From Plesiocystis pacifica SIR-1 (GTDB lineage Bacteria; Myxococcota_A; Polyangia; Nannocystales; Nannocystaceae), in the NCBI RefSeq assembly GCF_000170895.1, contig NZ_ABCS01000006.1:62001-126000 (forward strand): DNA of 64,000 bases, read 5' to 3'. The translations under genes and the position numbers were made by a program. This document shows, piece by piece, positions 47,459 to 56,087 of this stretch; the first letter of the stretch is position 1, and each line of letters begins with the position of its first letter. The notes under the pieces are model-generated. The model ran no database searches. It was given only the letters and a program-made list of their open reading frames with translations, and was not told where the DNA came from.

Positions 47459-49465
47459 ATGATGTCGCCGATGGACGGCGGAACCGCGACCTCCCAGGCC
47501 CAAAAGAACGTCACAAAAGAAGACGCGGCCCACCAAAAGCGCAACTGGGTCCGCCTCACCTTCGACTGCAACGACAATTGCATCTTCTGCCTCGACTCCC
47601 ACACCCACAACGGCACCTACCGCTCCCGCGAGGAAGTCAAAGCCCAGATCCTAGACGGCCGCCGCAAGGGCGCCGAGCGCCTGATCCTGTCCGGCGGTGA
47701 GCCCACGATCCACCCCGACTACGCCCAGTTCGTCCGCCTCGGCCGCCTCGCAGGCTACAAGCGCATCCAGACCGTCACCAACGGCCGCCTGTTCGCCTAC
47801 AAAGACTTCCTCACCCGCTGCATCGACGAAGGCCTCGGCGAGATCACCTTCTCGATCCACGGCGTCAACGCCCGCATCCACGACGCCCTCGTCGGCACCA
47901 AGGGCGCCTTCGAGCAGGAGATCAAGGGCCTGCAAAACGCCCTCGACGACGGCCGCGTCATCATCAACATCGACGTGTGCGTCAACCGGGGCAACGTCAA
48001 GACCCTCCCCGACCTCATCGAGAAATTCACCAACATGGGCGTCCGGGAGTACGACCTGCTCCACGTCATCCCCTTCGGTCGGGCCTACACCGAGGGCAAG
48101 GAGACCCTCTTCTACGACCTCGAAGAGATGCGTCCCTACTTGCTCAAGGCCTTCGAGTACAGCAAGCGGCCGGACATGCACATCTGGCTCAACCGCTTCC
48201 CCGTCCCCCACCTCGAGGGCTTCGAGAACCTCATCCAGGATCCCTACAAGCTCAACGACGAGGTCCGCGGCCGCAAGGAGGAGTACGAGCTGCTCCTCGA
48301 CGAGGGCGTGCCGCTGGACTGCCGGGCCCCGCATCGCTGCAGCCACTGCTACATGGAGCCGATCTGCGACGAGCTCGACGAGGTCCGGGCGCTGGTCAAG
48401 GAGTCCGCCTTCGAGGTCATCCGCTACGACACCGAGTGGGAGGCCAAGCAGGGCCCCGTGTTTGGCGGCGACCCGGCCTCGGCCGAGCGCAGCAAGATGC
48501 GCCGGCAGATGGTCGAGATGCTCCAGGCCGCCGAGGCCACCGGCAGCCAGGTCACCGCCGAGGCCGCTGCGTTTGCCCTCACCGAGAAGATGCAGGCCGC
48601 CAACGCCGGCGCCCTCGCTCAGATGGACCCGAACCTCGACAAGGTCGAGCACAAGAAGCTCCGCCTGCCCGTGCTCCAGACCCTCGGCATGAACGCCTCT
48701 GGGGGCATGATCTACGACAAACCCGAGTACCCCGCCCTCGACGAGCAGATCACCCGGGCGCTGAAGCAAGCGGGCGTGGGCGCCATGCCGCTGTGGCTCG
48801 TCGCGCCCAACCTCGACAAGGCCAGGGCCGGCCGCTTCGAGCTGTTCGGCCAGGCCACCGAGCTCGAGCTCGAGCTCGAGGACTACGCCGGCCTCGCCGA
48901 CGCCCTGACCCTCGCGGACGGCAAGGCGACCCTGTTCGACCGCGAGCTGACCCGCGTCGTCGTGCGCACCGCCGAGGACGCCCAGGCCATGCTGGCGCTC
49001 GAGGCCGACTTCGAGGTCTGCGTGATGCTCAGCAAGGCCGTCGAGCCGTGGCTGCTCGAGCTCGCCGAGCGCGAGTCCGTCAGCCCGCGCCTGGCCCTGC
49101 GCCAGCCCACCCACGAGCGCTTGACGGAATCGGCCGAGCAAGACCTCGACCTGCCGGCTTTCTTCTCGCGCTTTGGCCACGCCGTCCCCGTCGACGACGT
49201 GCCCAGCTGCGTCCTCGGCCGCCCCGCGCGGGCGCGACGGGGCATCCTCGACACGAGCATGATGACGCTGAGCGCGGCGGGCCAAGAGGGCAAGCTCGAG
49301 ATCTTCCGCTACATCAAGCGCTACATCCTGGACCGCTACTGGCGGAAATCGCTGCGCTGCAAGACCTGCGTGTACACCGAGTCGTGCCGCGGGATGCACA
49401 TCAGCTACATCCGCGCCCACGGCTTCGCGCTCATGGACCCCGTCGAGGCCGCCGCGGCTCAGTGA
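47459..49465 (+). CDS. radical-SAM protein fused to a second module with Cys-rich C-terminus
   Basis: A 668-residue protein. The radical-SAM domain occupies residues 30-330, with CNDNCIFC (Cys37, Cys41, Cys44), LILSGGEPTIHPDY and an auxiliary Cys set CRAPHRCSHCYMEPIC. At residues 399-409 is KKLRLPVLQTL, the same short motif that ends two other radical-SAM proteins, here inside the chain as if marking an old C-terminus. A second module of about 250 residues follows: ELFGQATELELELEDYAGLA is part of its first half, and it ends CKTCVYTESCRGMHISYIRA, a Cys cluster like those of radical-SAM auxiliary sites. The gene is 130 bases upstream of a TPR-protein gene. Substrate unknown. Confidence 0.82.
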   Translation: MMSPMDGGTATSQAQKNVTKEDAAHQKRNWVRLTFDCNDNCIFCLDSHTHNGTYRSREEVKAQILDGRRKGAERLILSGGEPTIHPDYAQFVRLGRLAGYKRIQTVTNGRLFAYKDFLTRCIDEGLGEITFSIHGVNARIHDALVGTKGAFEQEIKGLQNALDDGRVIINIDVCVNRGNVKTLPDLIEKFTNMGVREYDLLHVIPFGRAYTEGKETLFYDLEEMRPYLLKAFEYSKRPDMHIWLNRFPVPHLEGFENLIQDPYKLNDEVRGRKEEYELLLDEGVPLDCRAPHRCSHCYMEPICDELDEVRALVKESAFEVIRYDTEWEAKQGPVFGGDPASAERSKMRRQMVEMLQAAEATGSQVTAEAAAFALTEKMQAANAGALAQMDPNLDKVEHKKLRLPVLQTLGMNASGGMIYDKPEYPALDEQITRALKQAGVGAMPLWLVAPNLDKARAGRFELFGQATELELELEDYAGLADALTLADGKATLFDRELTRVVVRTAEDAQAMLALEADFEVCVMLSKAVEPWLLELAERESVSPRLALRQPTHERLTESAEQDLDLPAFFSRFGHAVPVDDVPSCVLGRPARARRGILDTSMMTLSAAGQEGKLEIFRYIKRYILDRYWRKSLRCKTCVYTESCRGMHISYIRAHGFALMDPVEAAAAQ

Positions 49466-49595
49466 GCCGCCACGCGGCGAGAGTGACCCAGTCGAGCACG
49501 CCCGCGGGCGTGTTCGCTTGTTTGTGCCCCCTGTGTCGGCGATCATCTCCGCGTCGGCCCGTGGTCGTCGGCGTCAGAAAGGACCCCTCCCCTCC

Positions 49596-51725
49596 GTGAA
49601 CACCAACCAGATGATGCGCCGCCGCAACCTCCGAGTCACCGAGCAGCTCCTCGGCGAGCTCGAGGCCGGTCGCTTCGACTCGGCGCTGACCCAGCGCATC
49701 CTCTCCGCGCCCGCGGCCTTCCCCCGCATGCTCCGCGCGTGCTTCTACGCCGAAAAGGGCATGCTCGACTCGGCCCGCGCCGACATCGAGGCCGCCCTCG
49801 AGCACGGCGCCGAGAACCCCATCATCCAGCTCGTCGCGGGCATGCTGCTGTTCACCACCCGCGACTACCACCGCGCCCTCGAGCGCCTGACCCACACCGC
49901 CGCGCTCTCGCCCAAGGCGAGCCGCCGGGCCCGGCACCAGGCCCTCGCCATCGCGGGCAGCCTGGGCTGGGAGCACGACGTCCGCGAGCAGCTCCTCGGG
50001 GCCATCGCCGACGAGCCCGAGTACGCGCCGTGGCAGGCCCAGGCGTGCCGCTTCTACGCCCGCGGGCGCTACTGGCAGCAGGCCCTGGTCCACGGCAAGC
50101 GGGCCGTCGAGCTCGCCCCCGAGGTGCCCTCGATGTGGATGGAGGTCGCCAGCTTGCACGCGCGCCTCGACCAGCGCGAGGAGGCCGTCGCCGCCCTCGA
50201 GCGCGCGCTGAGCCTGTGCGAGCGCGACGACAGGCGCGACGAGGCCCTGTACCGGCGCGAGGCGGTCTACGTGGCCATCAACGCCAGCGCCTTCGACCTG
50301 GCCTTCGAGAACATCGAGCGCGTCCTCGAGCTCGAGCCCGACAGCCCCGAGCTCCACGTGCAGCTGTCCGAGCTGCACAGCTGGAAGGACGAGAACGAGG
50401 CCGCCGAAGCCCACGCCCGCAAGGCCCTCGAGCTGCGCCCCGACTACCCGCCGGCGCTGCGCATGCTCGGCGCCCTGGCCGTCCGCGAGGAGCGCTACGA
50501 GGACGCCATCGAGCAGCTCCTGCGCGTCGTCGAGCTCGACCCCAAGGAGTACCAGACCCACGTGTGGCTGACGGAGGCCTACCTCCGCACCGAGCGCTAC
50601 ACCGAGGCCCACGCCCAGCTCCACGCGGGCACGATGAACTCCGGCGGCTTCCTGTTCGTCGCCTGGCTGATCCGCTTCCTGATCGTCGCCTACTCCGAGG
50701 AGACGCCCAAGTCGGAGCTGCTGTGGCCGCACCGCACCGAAGAGATCAACGACGTGCTCCGCGAGCTCGCCCCGGAGATCGCCGACAAGGCCCTCGAGCA
50801 CCGCCAGCACGGCCTGCTCATCGACGCCGTCGAGGCGGCCATGACCGCCCTGCGCGGCAACCGGAGCATCTACGGCACCCACGTCGTCGACGGCGAGCTG
50901 ACCCGCATGCACTCGCGCACCGGCTGCCGCCACGAGTCGCGCTGGGCCCTGCAGCTGCTGCGCGTCGCCCCGGGCGAGGACTGCCTGAAGGTCTACGAGG
51001 ACATCCTGCCCAAGTACCCCGGCTCGTCCCTGCCGATCTGCCACCGCGGCGAGCTGCACCTGTGGGTCAACAACTTCGCCGAGGCGCGGGCCGACCTCGA
51101 GGCCGCCATCGACACCGTCGAGGGCACGCGCTGGGCCTACATCGGCCTGTCGACCCTCTACCTGCTCGAGGGCGACTACGAGGGCGCCCTCGACATCAAC
51201 GCCCGCGGCATCAAGGTCATGCACAACACCGAGGGCCCGGCGGTCTACGTCTACCGCGGCGAGGCCAAGCGCAAGCTCGGGCGCCTCGACGACGCCATCG
51301 AGGAGCTCGCGCTGTCCGTGAAGTGGCACCCCTCCCGGGCCAGCGCCACGGTCAACCTCGCGCTGTGCTACCACGCCAAGGGCATGTCGGCACAGCTGCA
51401 AGAGCTGTGGCTGCGCCTGCGCGACGAGCAGGCCGCGGGCCTGCTCAGCGACGCGGCCCGCGAGCTCGGCGTGCGCATCATCGGCGACCCCGACTTCGAG
51501 CCCAGCGACGACACCAAGGCCGAGGTCCTCGAGCACGCCCTGAAGATGATGGGCGGCAACCGCTCCTCGGGGCTGCTGACCTACTGGACGAAGGAGAACA
51601 AGATGCGCTTCATCCAGCTGTGGCCCCACGGCGGCTCCCACCCCCACAGCCACGACGCCAGCTACGTGTCCCGGGCCAAGCAGCTGCTGCTCAAGGCCCT
51701 CGCGTCCTACTCGGGCCCGCGCTGA
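49596..51725 (+). CDS. TPR-repeat protein with His-rich C-terminal end
   Basis: A 709-residue cytosolic protein made largely of tetratricopeptide-type helix pairs (ALVHGKRAVELAPEVPSMWM, AAEAHARKALELRPDYPPAL, YLLEGDYEGALDINARGIKV). TPRs are scaffolds for protein or peptide binding. The C-terminus is not TPR: LLTYWTKENKMRFIQLWPHG followed by GSHPHSHDASY, a short His/Ser-rich segment reminiscent of the His-Gly-Ser core. It follows the radical-SAM gene in the same direction and may be its partner. The GTG at 49596 is chosen because homologous-looking sequence starts just after it (VNTNQMMRRRNLRV) and an AAAGGA precedes it; ATG at 49611 is an alternative. Element C begins at its stop. Confidence 0.82.
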   Translation: MNTNQMMRRRNLRVTEQLLGELEAGRFDSALTQRILSAPAAFPRMLRACFYAEKGMLDSARADIEAALEHGAENPIIQLVAGMLLFTTRDYHRALERLTHTAALSPKASRRARHQALAIAGSLGWEHDVREQLLGAIADEPEYAPWQAQACRFYARGRYWQQALVHGKRAVELAPEVPSMWMEVASLHARLDQREEAVAALERALSLCERDDRRDEALYRREAVYVAINASAFDLAFENIERVLELEPDSPELHVQLSELHSWKDENEAAEAHARKALELRPDYPPALRMLGALAVREERYEDAIEQLLRVVELDPKEYQTHVWLTEAYLRTERYTEAHAQLHAGTMNSGGFLFVAWLIRFLIVAYSEETPKSELLWPHRTEEINDVLRELAPEIADKALEHRQHGLLIDAVEAAMTALRGNRSIYGTHVVDGELTRMHSRTGCRHESRWALQLLRVAPGEDCLKVYEDILPKYPGSSLPICHRGELHLWVNNFAEARADLEAAIDTVEGTRWAYIGLSTLYLLEGDYEGALDINARGIKVMHNTEGPAVYVYRGEAKRKLGRLDDAIEELALSVKWHPSRASATVNLALCYHAKGMSAQLQELWLRLRDEQAAGLLSDAARELGVRIIGDPDFEPSDDTKAEVLEHALKMMGGNRSSGLLTYWTKENKMRFIQLWPHGGSHPHSHDASYVSRAKQLLLKALASYSGPR

Positions 51726-51965
51726 ACTCCGCTTTGCCCCCGCAGCCGTCTGGGACCGGGGGCGCCTCGTCGCTGTCCGCTCCTCCGCTTGGGTCGTGGG
51801 GCAGTGGGGTTCGTGCCCTCGAGGGGGCGTGTGGTCGCCCCCGCAAGCGGGGGCGTGGGTTCGTTTGCAATCCCTGGGTCGTGGACGTGGGGCAGGGAGG
51901 CGTGGGGTCGTCCACGACGACCAGAATGGAAAGGGACTGCAAATGCGTTCACAGTCCCTTTCTCG
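51723..51965 (+). repeat. dispersed post-stop element, copy C
   Basis: About 240 bases starting at the TGA of the TPR-protein gene. It matches copies A and B in its early half (GCTTTGCCCCCGC, GTCGCTGTCCGCTCCTCCGC, GTCGTGGACGTGGGGCAGGG) and ends in a different hairpin. It does not code for a plausible protein. Confidence 0.75.
51929..51962. terminator. hairpin at the end of element C
   Basis: GAAAGGGACTG pairs perfectly with CAGTCCCTTTC around a 12-base loop. It is between two convergent genes (stops at 51725 and 51979) and may terminate both. It has no sequence in common with the hairpins of copies A and B. Confidence 0.6.
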
Positions 51966-51978
51966 TGGCGCCTCGGCG

Positions 51979-52764
51979 CTATGCGATTGGGGGTAGCGGA
52001 TGCGGATCCGTGGAGGGGAGGGGCCGAGGCAGCTCCCCCTCGATGGCGCGCACCGCCAGCTCGCAGCGGCGCGCGATGGTATCCACGTAGGTCTTCATGA
52101 CCCGCGCGTTGACCCGAGCCCAGGCCTCGCCGTGCTCGGGGTGCTCGGCGAGCGCCGCGTCGAGGTTGGCCTCGCGGCCCTCCAGACGCACGGCCGTGTC
52201 CCCCAGACGCGCCTGCAGGAAGCTCGTGCTGTCGTGGATGCGCGCGCCCAGGGTCGCCTCGCAAGCGTCGAGGAGCTGCGGCGCGACGGCGGCGATGAAG
52301 GACGAGAACTCGTAGTCAAAGGCCGCCACGGTGGTCGGCACCGCGATCACCATCCACTTGCGCAGATCGACCAGGCGCGCCTCGTGGACGTCGAGCTCGC
52401 GCTGGATCAGCGCGTAGAGATCGAGGTCCTCGCCGAAGTAGCGCTGCCAGTGACCGCCGAGGTGGCACAGATCGTCGATCAACAGCTTGCGGTGCGCGTG
52501 CTCGATCACCGCCGAGCGCTCGAGGTCGGCCGCGAGCGCGCGGTGGCCCGCCTTGGTGCAGCGACGCGCGCTATCCTCCAGCCACTGCGGCCGCGCGCGC
52601 AACACACCCGCGTGCAGCACGTAGAGCTCCACGAGGGCCGCGAGCAGGACGCGAGGGTCTTCGGCGCTCACGCGGATGAGCTCCCCACAAAAGCGCCGCA
52701 GGGTCTGACGGCTGCCATCGATGCGTGGCGTGTAGTGCTCGTCGAGGTGGATCGTGGTGGTCAT
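51979..52764 (-). CDS. helical protein of unknown function (possibly haem-oxygenase-like fold)
   Basis: The 261-residue protein is predicted almost all helical, without signal or membrane segments. LERSAVIEHAHRKLLIDDL contains a Glu followed by His-x-His, and WQRYFGEDLDLYALIQRELD follows; the spacing is reminiscent of haem-oxygenase-like (TenA/PqqC/di-iron) folds. The full ligand set is not clear, so the fold is only a guess. The ATG at 52764 is chosen because residues upstream are poor (low GC, no family resemblance). It stands alone, with a 380-base gap upstream and element C with a terminator downstream. Confidence 0.6.
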   Translation of the reverse strand: MTTTIHLDEHYTPRIDGSRQTLRRFCGELIRVSAEDPRVLLAALVELYVLHAGVLRARPQWLEDSARRCTKAGHRALAADLERSAVIEHAHRKLLIDDLCHLGGHWQRYFGEDLDLYALIQRELDVHEARLVDLRKWMVIAVPTTVAAFDYEFSSFIAAVAPQLLDACEATLGARIHDSTSFLQARLGDTAVRLEGREANLDAALAEHPEHGEAWARVNARVMKTYVDTIARRCELAVRAIEGELPRPLPSTDPHPLPPIA

Positions 52765-53147
52765 ACTGGCTCCCTGTGTCCGATCGCAGGTGTGAAACTG
52801 GAAGGTTTTGTTCCTCTCCAAATGAGATGTGCTCAAAGGTGCGTAAACGTTCCCTTTGTTGAAAAGCTGCGCGCGATCGAGCAACGACGCAACTCAAATT
52901 CCGATTCCAGTATTTTCAGAAAATTTCCGTTCATATCCAAATTGCGAGATTGCGCACGATAGGAGCGTTTCCGCGTGAAAACGCCAGATTCGATCCTGAG
53001 CCGCATTCAGCCGATCTTCACACCAGCTGGAGCCCCCGAGAACCGATGCGCATCAAACGCCTGTTTCTTCGGATTTTAGGCTCGCCCTCGCCCGTGACCA
53101 GGCAGACACCTCTGGGGGCGATTTAAAAGCCAACATTGCAAATATCA
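52765..53147. other. AT-richer intergenic region
   Basis: About 380 bases, clearly less GC-rich than the surroundings (52860-52980 especially), between a minus-strand start and a minus-strand stop. It should hold the promoter of the helical-protein gene. An imperfect hairpin (GCGTTT/AAACGC) lies near 52970. No gene or RNA is recognised. Confidence 0.5.
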
Positions 53148-53888
53148 TCATTCCGAGAGTTGCCACTTCGTGTAGCGCTCGACGACCCGCATGTCCCCTT
53201 CGGGGAAGTGCACGGTCTGCCTCCGCTCCACCGGCAAGCCGTCGCGCGCAAACCACAGCGTGGCCTCGCCCACGTCCTGGCCGTCCACGCGCACACCGAA
53301 GTGCAGCGGTCGAGCCTCATCCTCGCCGAGGGTCTCGACCGCGCCCACCTTGGGGTCTGCAGAGCCCAAAGCGGTGCTCGCCTGCCCTTCGAGGTAGCTC
53401 GGCATGGCCCCGGCCGTCGCCATGGCCAGGTTGTGGAGCAAGCCCTGGCGCGTGAGGCCGAGGACGATGGCCTGCTCGAGGCCGGCCGGCCGTGGTCCGC
53501 TCGCCGTCAACGCGCCGGCCACGAGGACCTCGAAGGCGTCCGCGCTCCCTCGCCAGGCCAGCTGCTGCTCCGCGCCGGCGAAGGAGCCGACCGCGTCGAG
53601 CTCGACGGCGCCGCCGAGCTCCCAGCGCAGGCGCCCCTCGAGGGTCGACTCGACCGCGCCGCTGGACTCGATGGCGAACTCGAGCTCCACCGCCCCGGCC
53701 GCTGACAGCCGCGCTTCGAGGCCGTCGAGGCTGGGCTCGGCCCACGCCGTTGGGGCAGCGTCGCCTGGGCCAGGCTCGTCCGCCTGCTGTGGTGACCTCA
53801 CCGCGCCCTGCGTCGAGCTCGAGCTCGCCGAGCACCCGAACAGGCCGAGACAAAAGAACGCGCTGAGGGCCGCCGAGCTCCGGAGCAT
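53148..53888 (-). CDS. lipoprotein of unknown function
   Basis: A 246-residue lipoprotein with lipobox LFGC (Cys19), followed by a Ser/Pro/Gly-rich linker to about residue 50. The remainder is beta-rich (VELEFAIESSGAVESTLEGR, AEQQLAWRGSADAFEVLVAG) with a C-terminal part EATLWFARDGLPVERRQTVH, FPEGDMRVVERYTKWQLSE reminiscent of LolA/LolB- or DUF-type lipid-binding folds of myxobacterial lipoproteins. No motif supports a function. The ATG at 53888 gives a normal signal peptide. Element B lies just upstream, with its hairpin. Confidence 0.72.
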   Translation of the reverse strand: MLRSSAALSAFFCLGLFGCSASSSSTQGAVRSPQQADEPGPGDAAPTAWAEPSLDGLEARLSAAGAVELEFAIESSGAVESTLEGRLRWELGGAVELDAVGSFAGAEQQLAWRGSADAFEVLVAGALTASGPRPAGLEQAIVLGLTRQGLLHNLAMATAGAMPSYLEGQASTALGSADPKVGAVETLGEDEARPLHFGVRVDGQDVGEATLWFARDGLPVERRQTVHFPEGDMRVVERYTKWQLSE

Positions 53889-53909
53889 GCCGCCATCATA
53901 AGACCGTCG

Positions 53910-54182
53910 CCCTGCCCCACGCCCACGACTCAGAGGGTCGGCCAAAACGAGTTTGGCCAACCCTCTGTCTGCTTTAGCCGTCGTGGACGACGCCACACCC
54001 TCCCTGCCCCACGTCCACGACTCAGAGCAGAGACCGTGAACGAATCCACGCCCCGCTCGCGGGGGCGACCACACGCCCTCTCCAAGGCACGAACTCCATT
54101 GCCCCCACGACCCAAGCGGAGGAGCGGGTAGCGACGGAGCGCCCCCGGCTCCAAGACGTCCGTGGGGGCAAACCAGCACTCA
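53910..54182 (-). repeat. dispersed post-stop element, copy B
   Basis: About 270 bases, starting at the stop codon of the minus-strand gene at 54180 and running toward lower coordinates. It matches copy A nearly throughout, including the strong hairpin, and has an internal repetition of the CCCTGCCCCACG..CACGACTCAGAG block (at 53910 and near 54004). It lies between two minus-strand genes. Confidence 0.75.
53932..53966. terminator. hairpin in element B
   Basis: Same 15-base arms (53932-53946 and 53952-53966) and ACGAG loop as in copy A. It is probably the terminator or 3' stabiliser of the three-gene unit that ends at 54180. Confidence 0.55.
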
Positions 54183-55001
54183 GGGCTGGTTCTTCTTGAG
54201 GGTCTCGAGCTCCTGCTCGAGCGTCTGGACCTTCTCGGCCAGCGTCGCCACGAGCTCGATGAGGTTCACCCGCCCAGCGCGGTCCCCCTGAGTCTCCGCC
54301 TCGATGTTGACCTCGTCGAGGAGATCACGCAGGGCCTCAGCGCGGCTCTCCACGACCTTGACCACCTTGGGGTCGACCCCCGCGAAGTTGCGGAAGCCGG
54401 CGACGGCGTAGGGCGAGACGCGGTAGCCCTTGAGCCGGTCCTGCTTGGAGAGGATCGCGGCCTTGGGGTTCGACTTGGGGTTTGACTTGGGGTTCGAGGT
54501 GCCGGCCTCGGCCTTGGGGTCCTCCTCGAGCTTCACCCACAGCCCGTTGTCGACGTAGACGCCGTCTCGACCGTGGAGCTCGCCGTCGACGCGCAGGTCG
54601 CTGCGGACCCGGACGCCGCCGGTGTAGTCCTTGTTCCAGTTGAGGACCAGCTCGTCCTCGTGGCCGTGGACCAGCGCCCGGCGGTAGGGCGAGTTGCTGC
54701 CCTTGCGCCGCGAGCTCCCGCCGTCGAGCATCAAGTCCCAGGCCTTGAAGCCGACGACGTTGGAGGTCATCGTGATGTGCCGGTCGAACTTGACGCCCCC
54801 GGAGATCGTGACGCCGTCGGGGTAGTCCCCGCCGTAGTTGATGGTCAGGCCGTCGGCGTGGTTGTGGACCATGGCGCGGCGCGTGCCGTTGTTGTTCTTG
54901 CGGCGCGATTGGTGATCGAGCATGAGGTCGTGGGTTCGGCAGCGAAACCACTTGCCCTCGCCGATCAGCCAGTCGTTCTCGAGTTTGATGTCACTTGGCA
55001 T
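54180..55001 (-). CDS. protein of unknown function with internal duplication and C-terminal coiled coil
   Basis: A 273-residue cytosolic-looking protein. Residues 10-60 and 80-130 are an internal duplication: RCRTHDLMLDHQSRRKNNNG and VVGFKAWDLMLDGGSSRRKG, each followed by RRAMVHNH- or RRALVHGH-type and LxINYGGDYPDGVTI-like strands. This looks like beta-helix or tail-fibre-type repeats. After a Ser/Asn/Pro/Lys stretch (residues 165-178), it ends in a coiled coil of heptads (VNLIELVATLAEKVQTLEQE). It is the last gene of a three-gene minus-strand operon. I do not recognise the family. Confidence 0.7.
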   Translation of the reverse strand: MPSDIKLENDWLIGEGKWFRCRTHDLMLDHQSRRKNNNGTRRAMVHNHADGLTINYGGDYPDGVTISGGVKFDRHITMTSNVVGFKAWDLMLDGGSSRRKGSNSPYRRALVHGHEDELVLNWNKDYTGGVRVRSDLRVDGELHGRDGVYVDNGLWVKLEEDPKAEAGTSNPKSNPKSNPKAAILSKQDRLKGYRVSPYAVAGFRNFAGVDPKVVKVVESRAEALRDLLDEVNIEAETQGDRAGRVNLIELVATLAEKVQTLEQELETLKKNQP

Positions 55002-55016
55002 GGTTGGGTCCTGTTT

Positions 55017-56087
55017 TCAGCCTGGAAGGGCACCGATCTTCTTTGCGAGGTGGAGCTTGCTGACCTTGGGCGAGTGCGCCTCGCCCAGGGTCGCAGCGGC
55101 GCGGGCTTTGTCCGCGCCTCGTCCGAGGTGGTCGTAGATCATCGCGGCGTCGAAGCGGCTCGCCTCGCCGCCGCGCTCGAGCATCTGCGCCCGGCGGATG
55201 CCCATCAGCCGCGATCCGCCGATGGCCTCGCTCCACGCCGCGCGCGACTCGAGCAGGCGGGAGCCCCGGGCCTTGGCCCCGAGCTCGCGGCTGGAGTCCG
55301 ACAGCGCGTCGCGGGTCAGGTTGCGATCGCGCAGGCGCAGCCCCGCGCCGAGGCGGCCGCCGTTGGCCAGCAGCCGCTGGTGGCGGTCTCGGGGGCTCTT
55401 GCCGGCGTGACGCCCGAGCTGATCGAGCTTGGACAGCGCCTCCGAGCGGCCCCGCGCCCCGAGCTCGGTCCAGGCCAGATCGGCGCGGGCCTTGGCCAGC
55501 ATGATCGGGGCCTGGTCCGAGTGGGCCCGGGCCTGCGCCGCGATCAGCTGGTTCGCGGCGGCGTGCAGCTGCGGCAAGGTCGGGGTCGGCCACGCGTGGT
55601 GGTCGTGGGTCCGCTGCCACAGCCAGGACACCGCGAGCGCGGTCCGGGCCTCGCCGTGGGTGTCGAACTCGAACTTCCCGGCCTTGATCGTCGCGTCGAC
55701 CCACTCGACGTCGAGCAGCGCGTTGTAGATCAGCACCCGGCCCAGGGCCTCGGCGCCGAGCCGCTTGAGCCGGCCTCGCTCGAGCTTGTTCTTGGCCCAC
55801 GCGGCCTGCTCGAGGGGCTTGGCGAGCTCCGGGTGCGCCGCGTACAGGGCCACGGCGATGTTGGAGCGCGTCGCCCGGAAGGCCGACCCGACCGCGAAGG
55901 TCTCCACGTGGGACAGCGGCCGGTAGCCGCCGACTTGCAGGTTGATGCCCTCGCTGAGCTCGACGCCCGCCATCGCGAAGCCGAGGGGGTCGTCGCCGCT
56001 GATGCGGTTGCGCCGTGCACGACGGCCCACGCTGCGGGCGTCGTTGGTCCAGGCCAGCTCGACGACTTCATCCTCCAGAACGCTCAT
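55017..56087 (-). CDS. protein of unknown function
   Basis: The 356-residue product is helical, without signal or membrane segment. It begins VLEDEVVELAWTNDARSVGR and contains NLQVGGYRPLSHVETFAVGS and LAVSWLWQRTHDHHAWPTPT, then a long Ala/Arg/Leu-rich C-terminal part. I do not recognise a domain. The start ATG overlaps the upstream gene's stop (ATGA), and the next gene follows after 15 bases, so it is in the three-gene operon. Confidence 0.7.
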   Translation of the reverse strand: MSVLEDEVVELAWTNDARSVGRRARRNRISGDDPLGFAMAGVELSEGINLQVGGYRPLSHVETFAVGSAFRATRSNIAVALYAAHPELAKPLEQAAWAKNKLERGRLKRLGAEALGRVLIYNALLDVEWVDATIKAGKFEFDTHGEARTALAVSWLWQRTHDHHAWPTPTLPQLHAAANQLIAAQARAHSDQAPIMLAKARADLAWTELGARGRSEALSKLDQLGRHAGKSPRDRHQRLLANGGRLGAGLRLRDRNLTRDALSDSSRELGAKARGSRLLESRAAWSEAIGGSRLMGIRRAQMLERGGEASRFDAAMIYDHLGRGADKARAAATLGEAHSPKVSKLHLAKKIGALPG

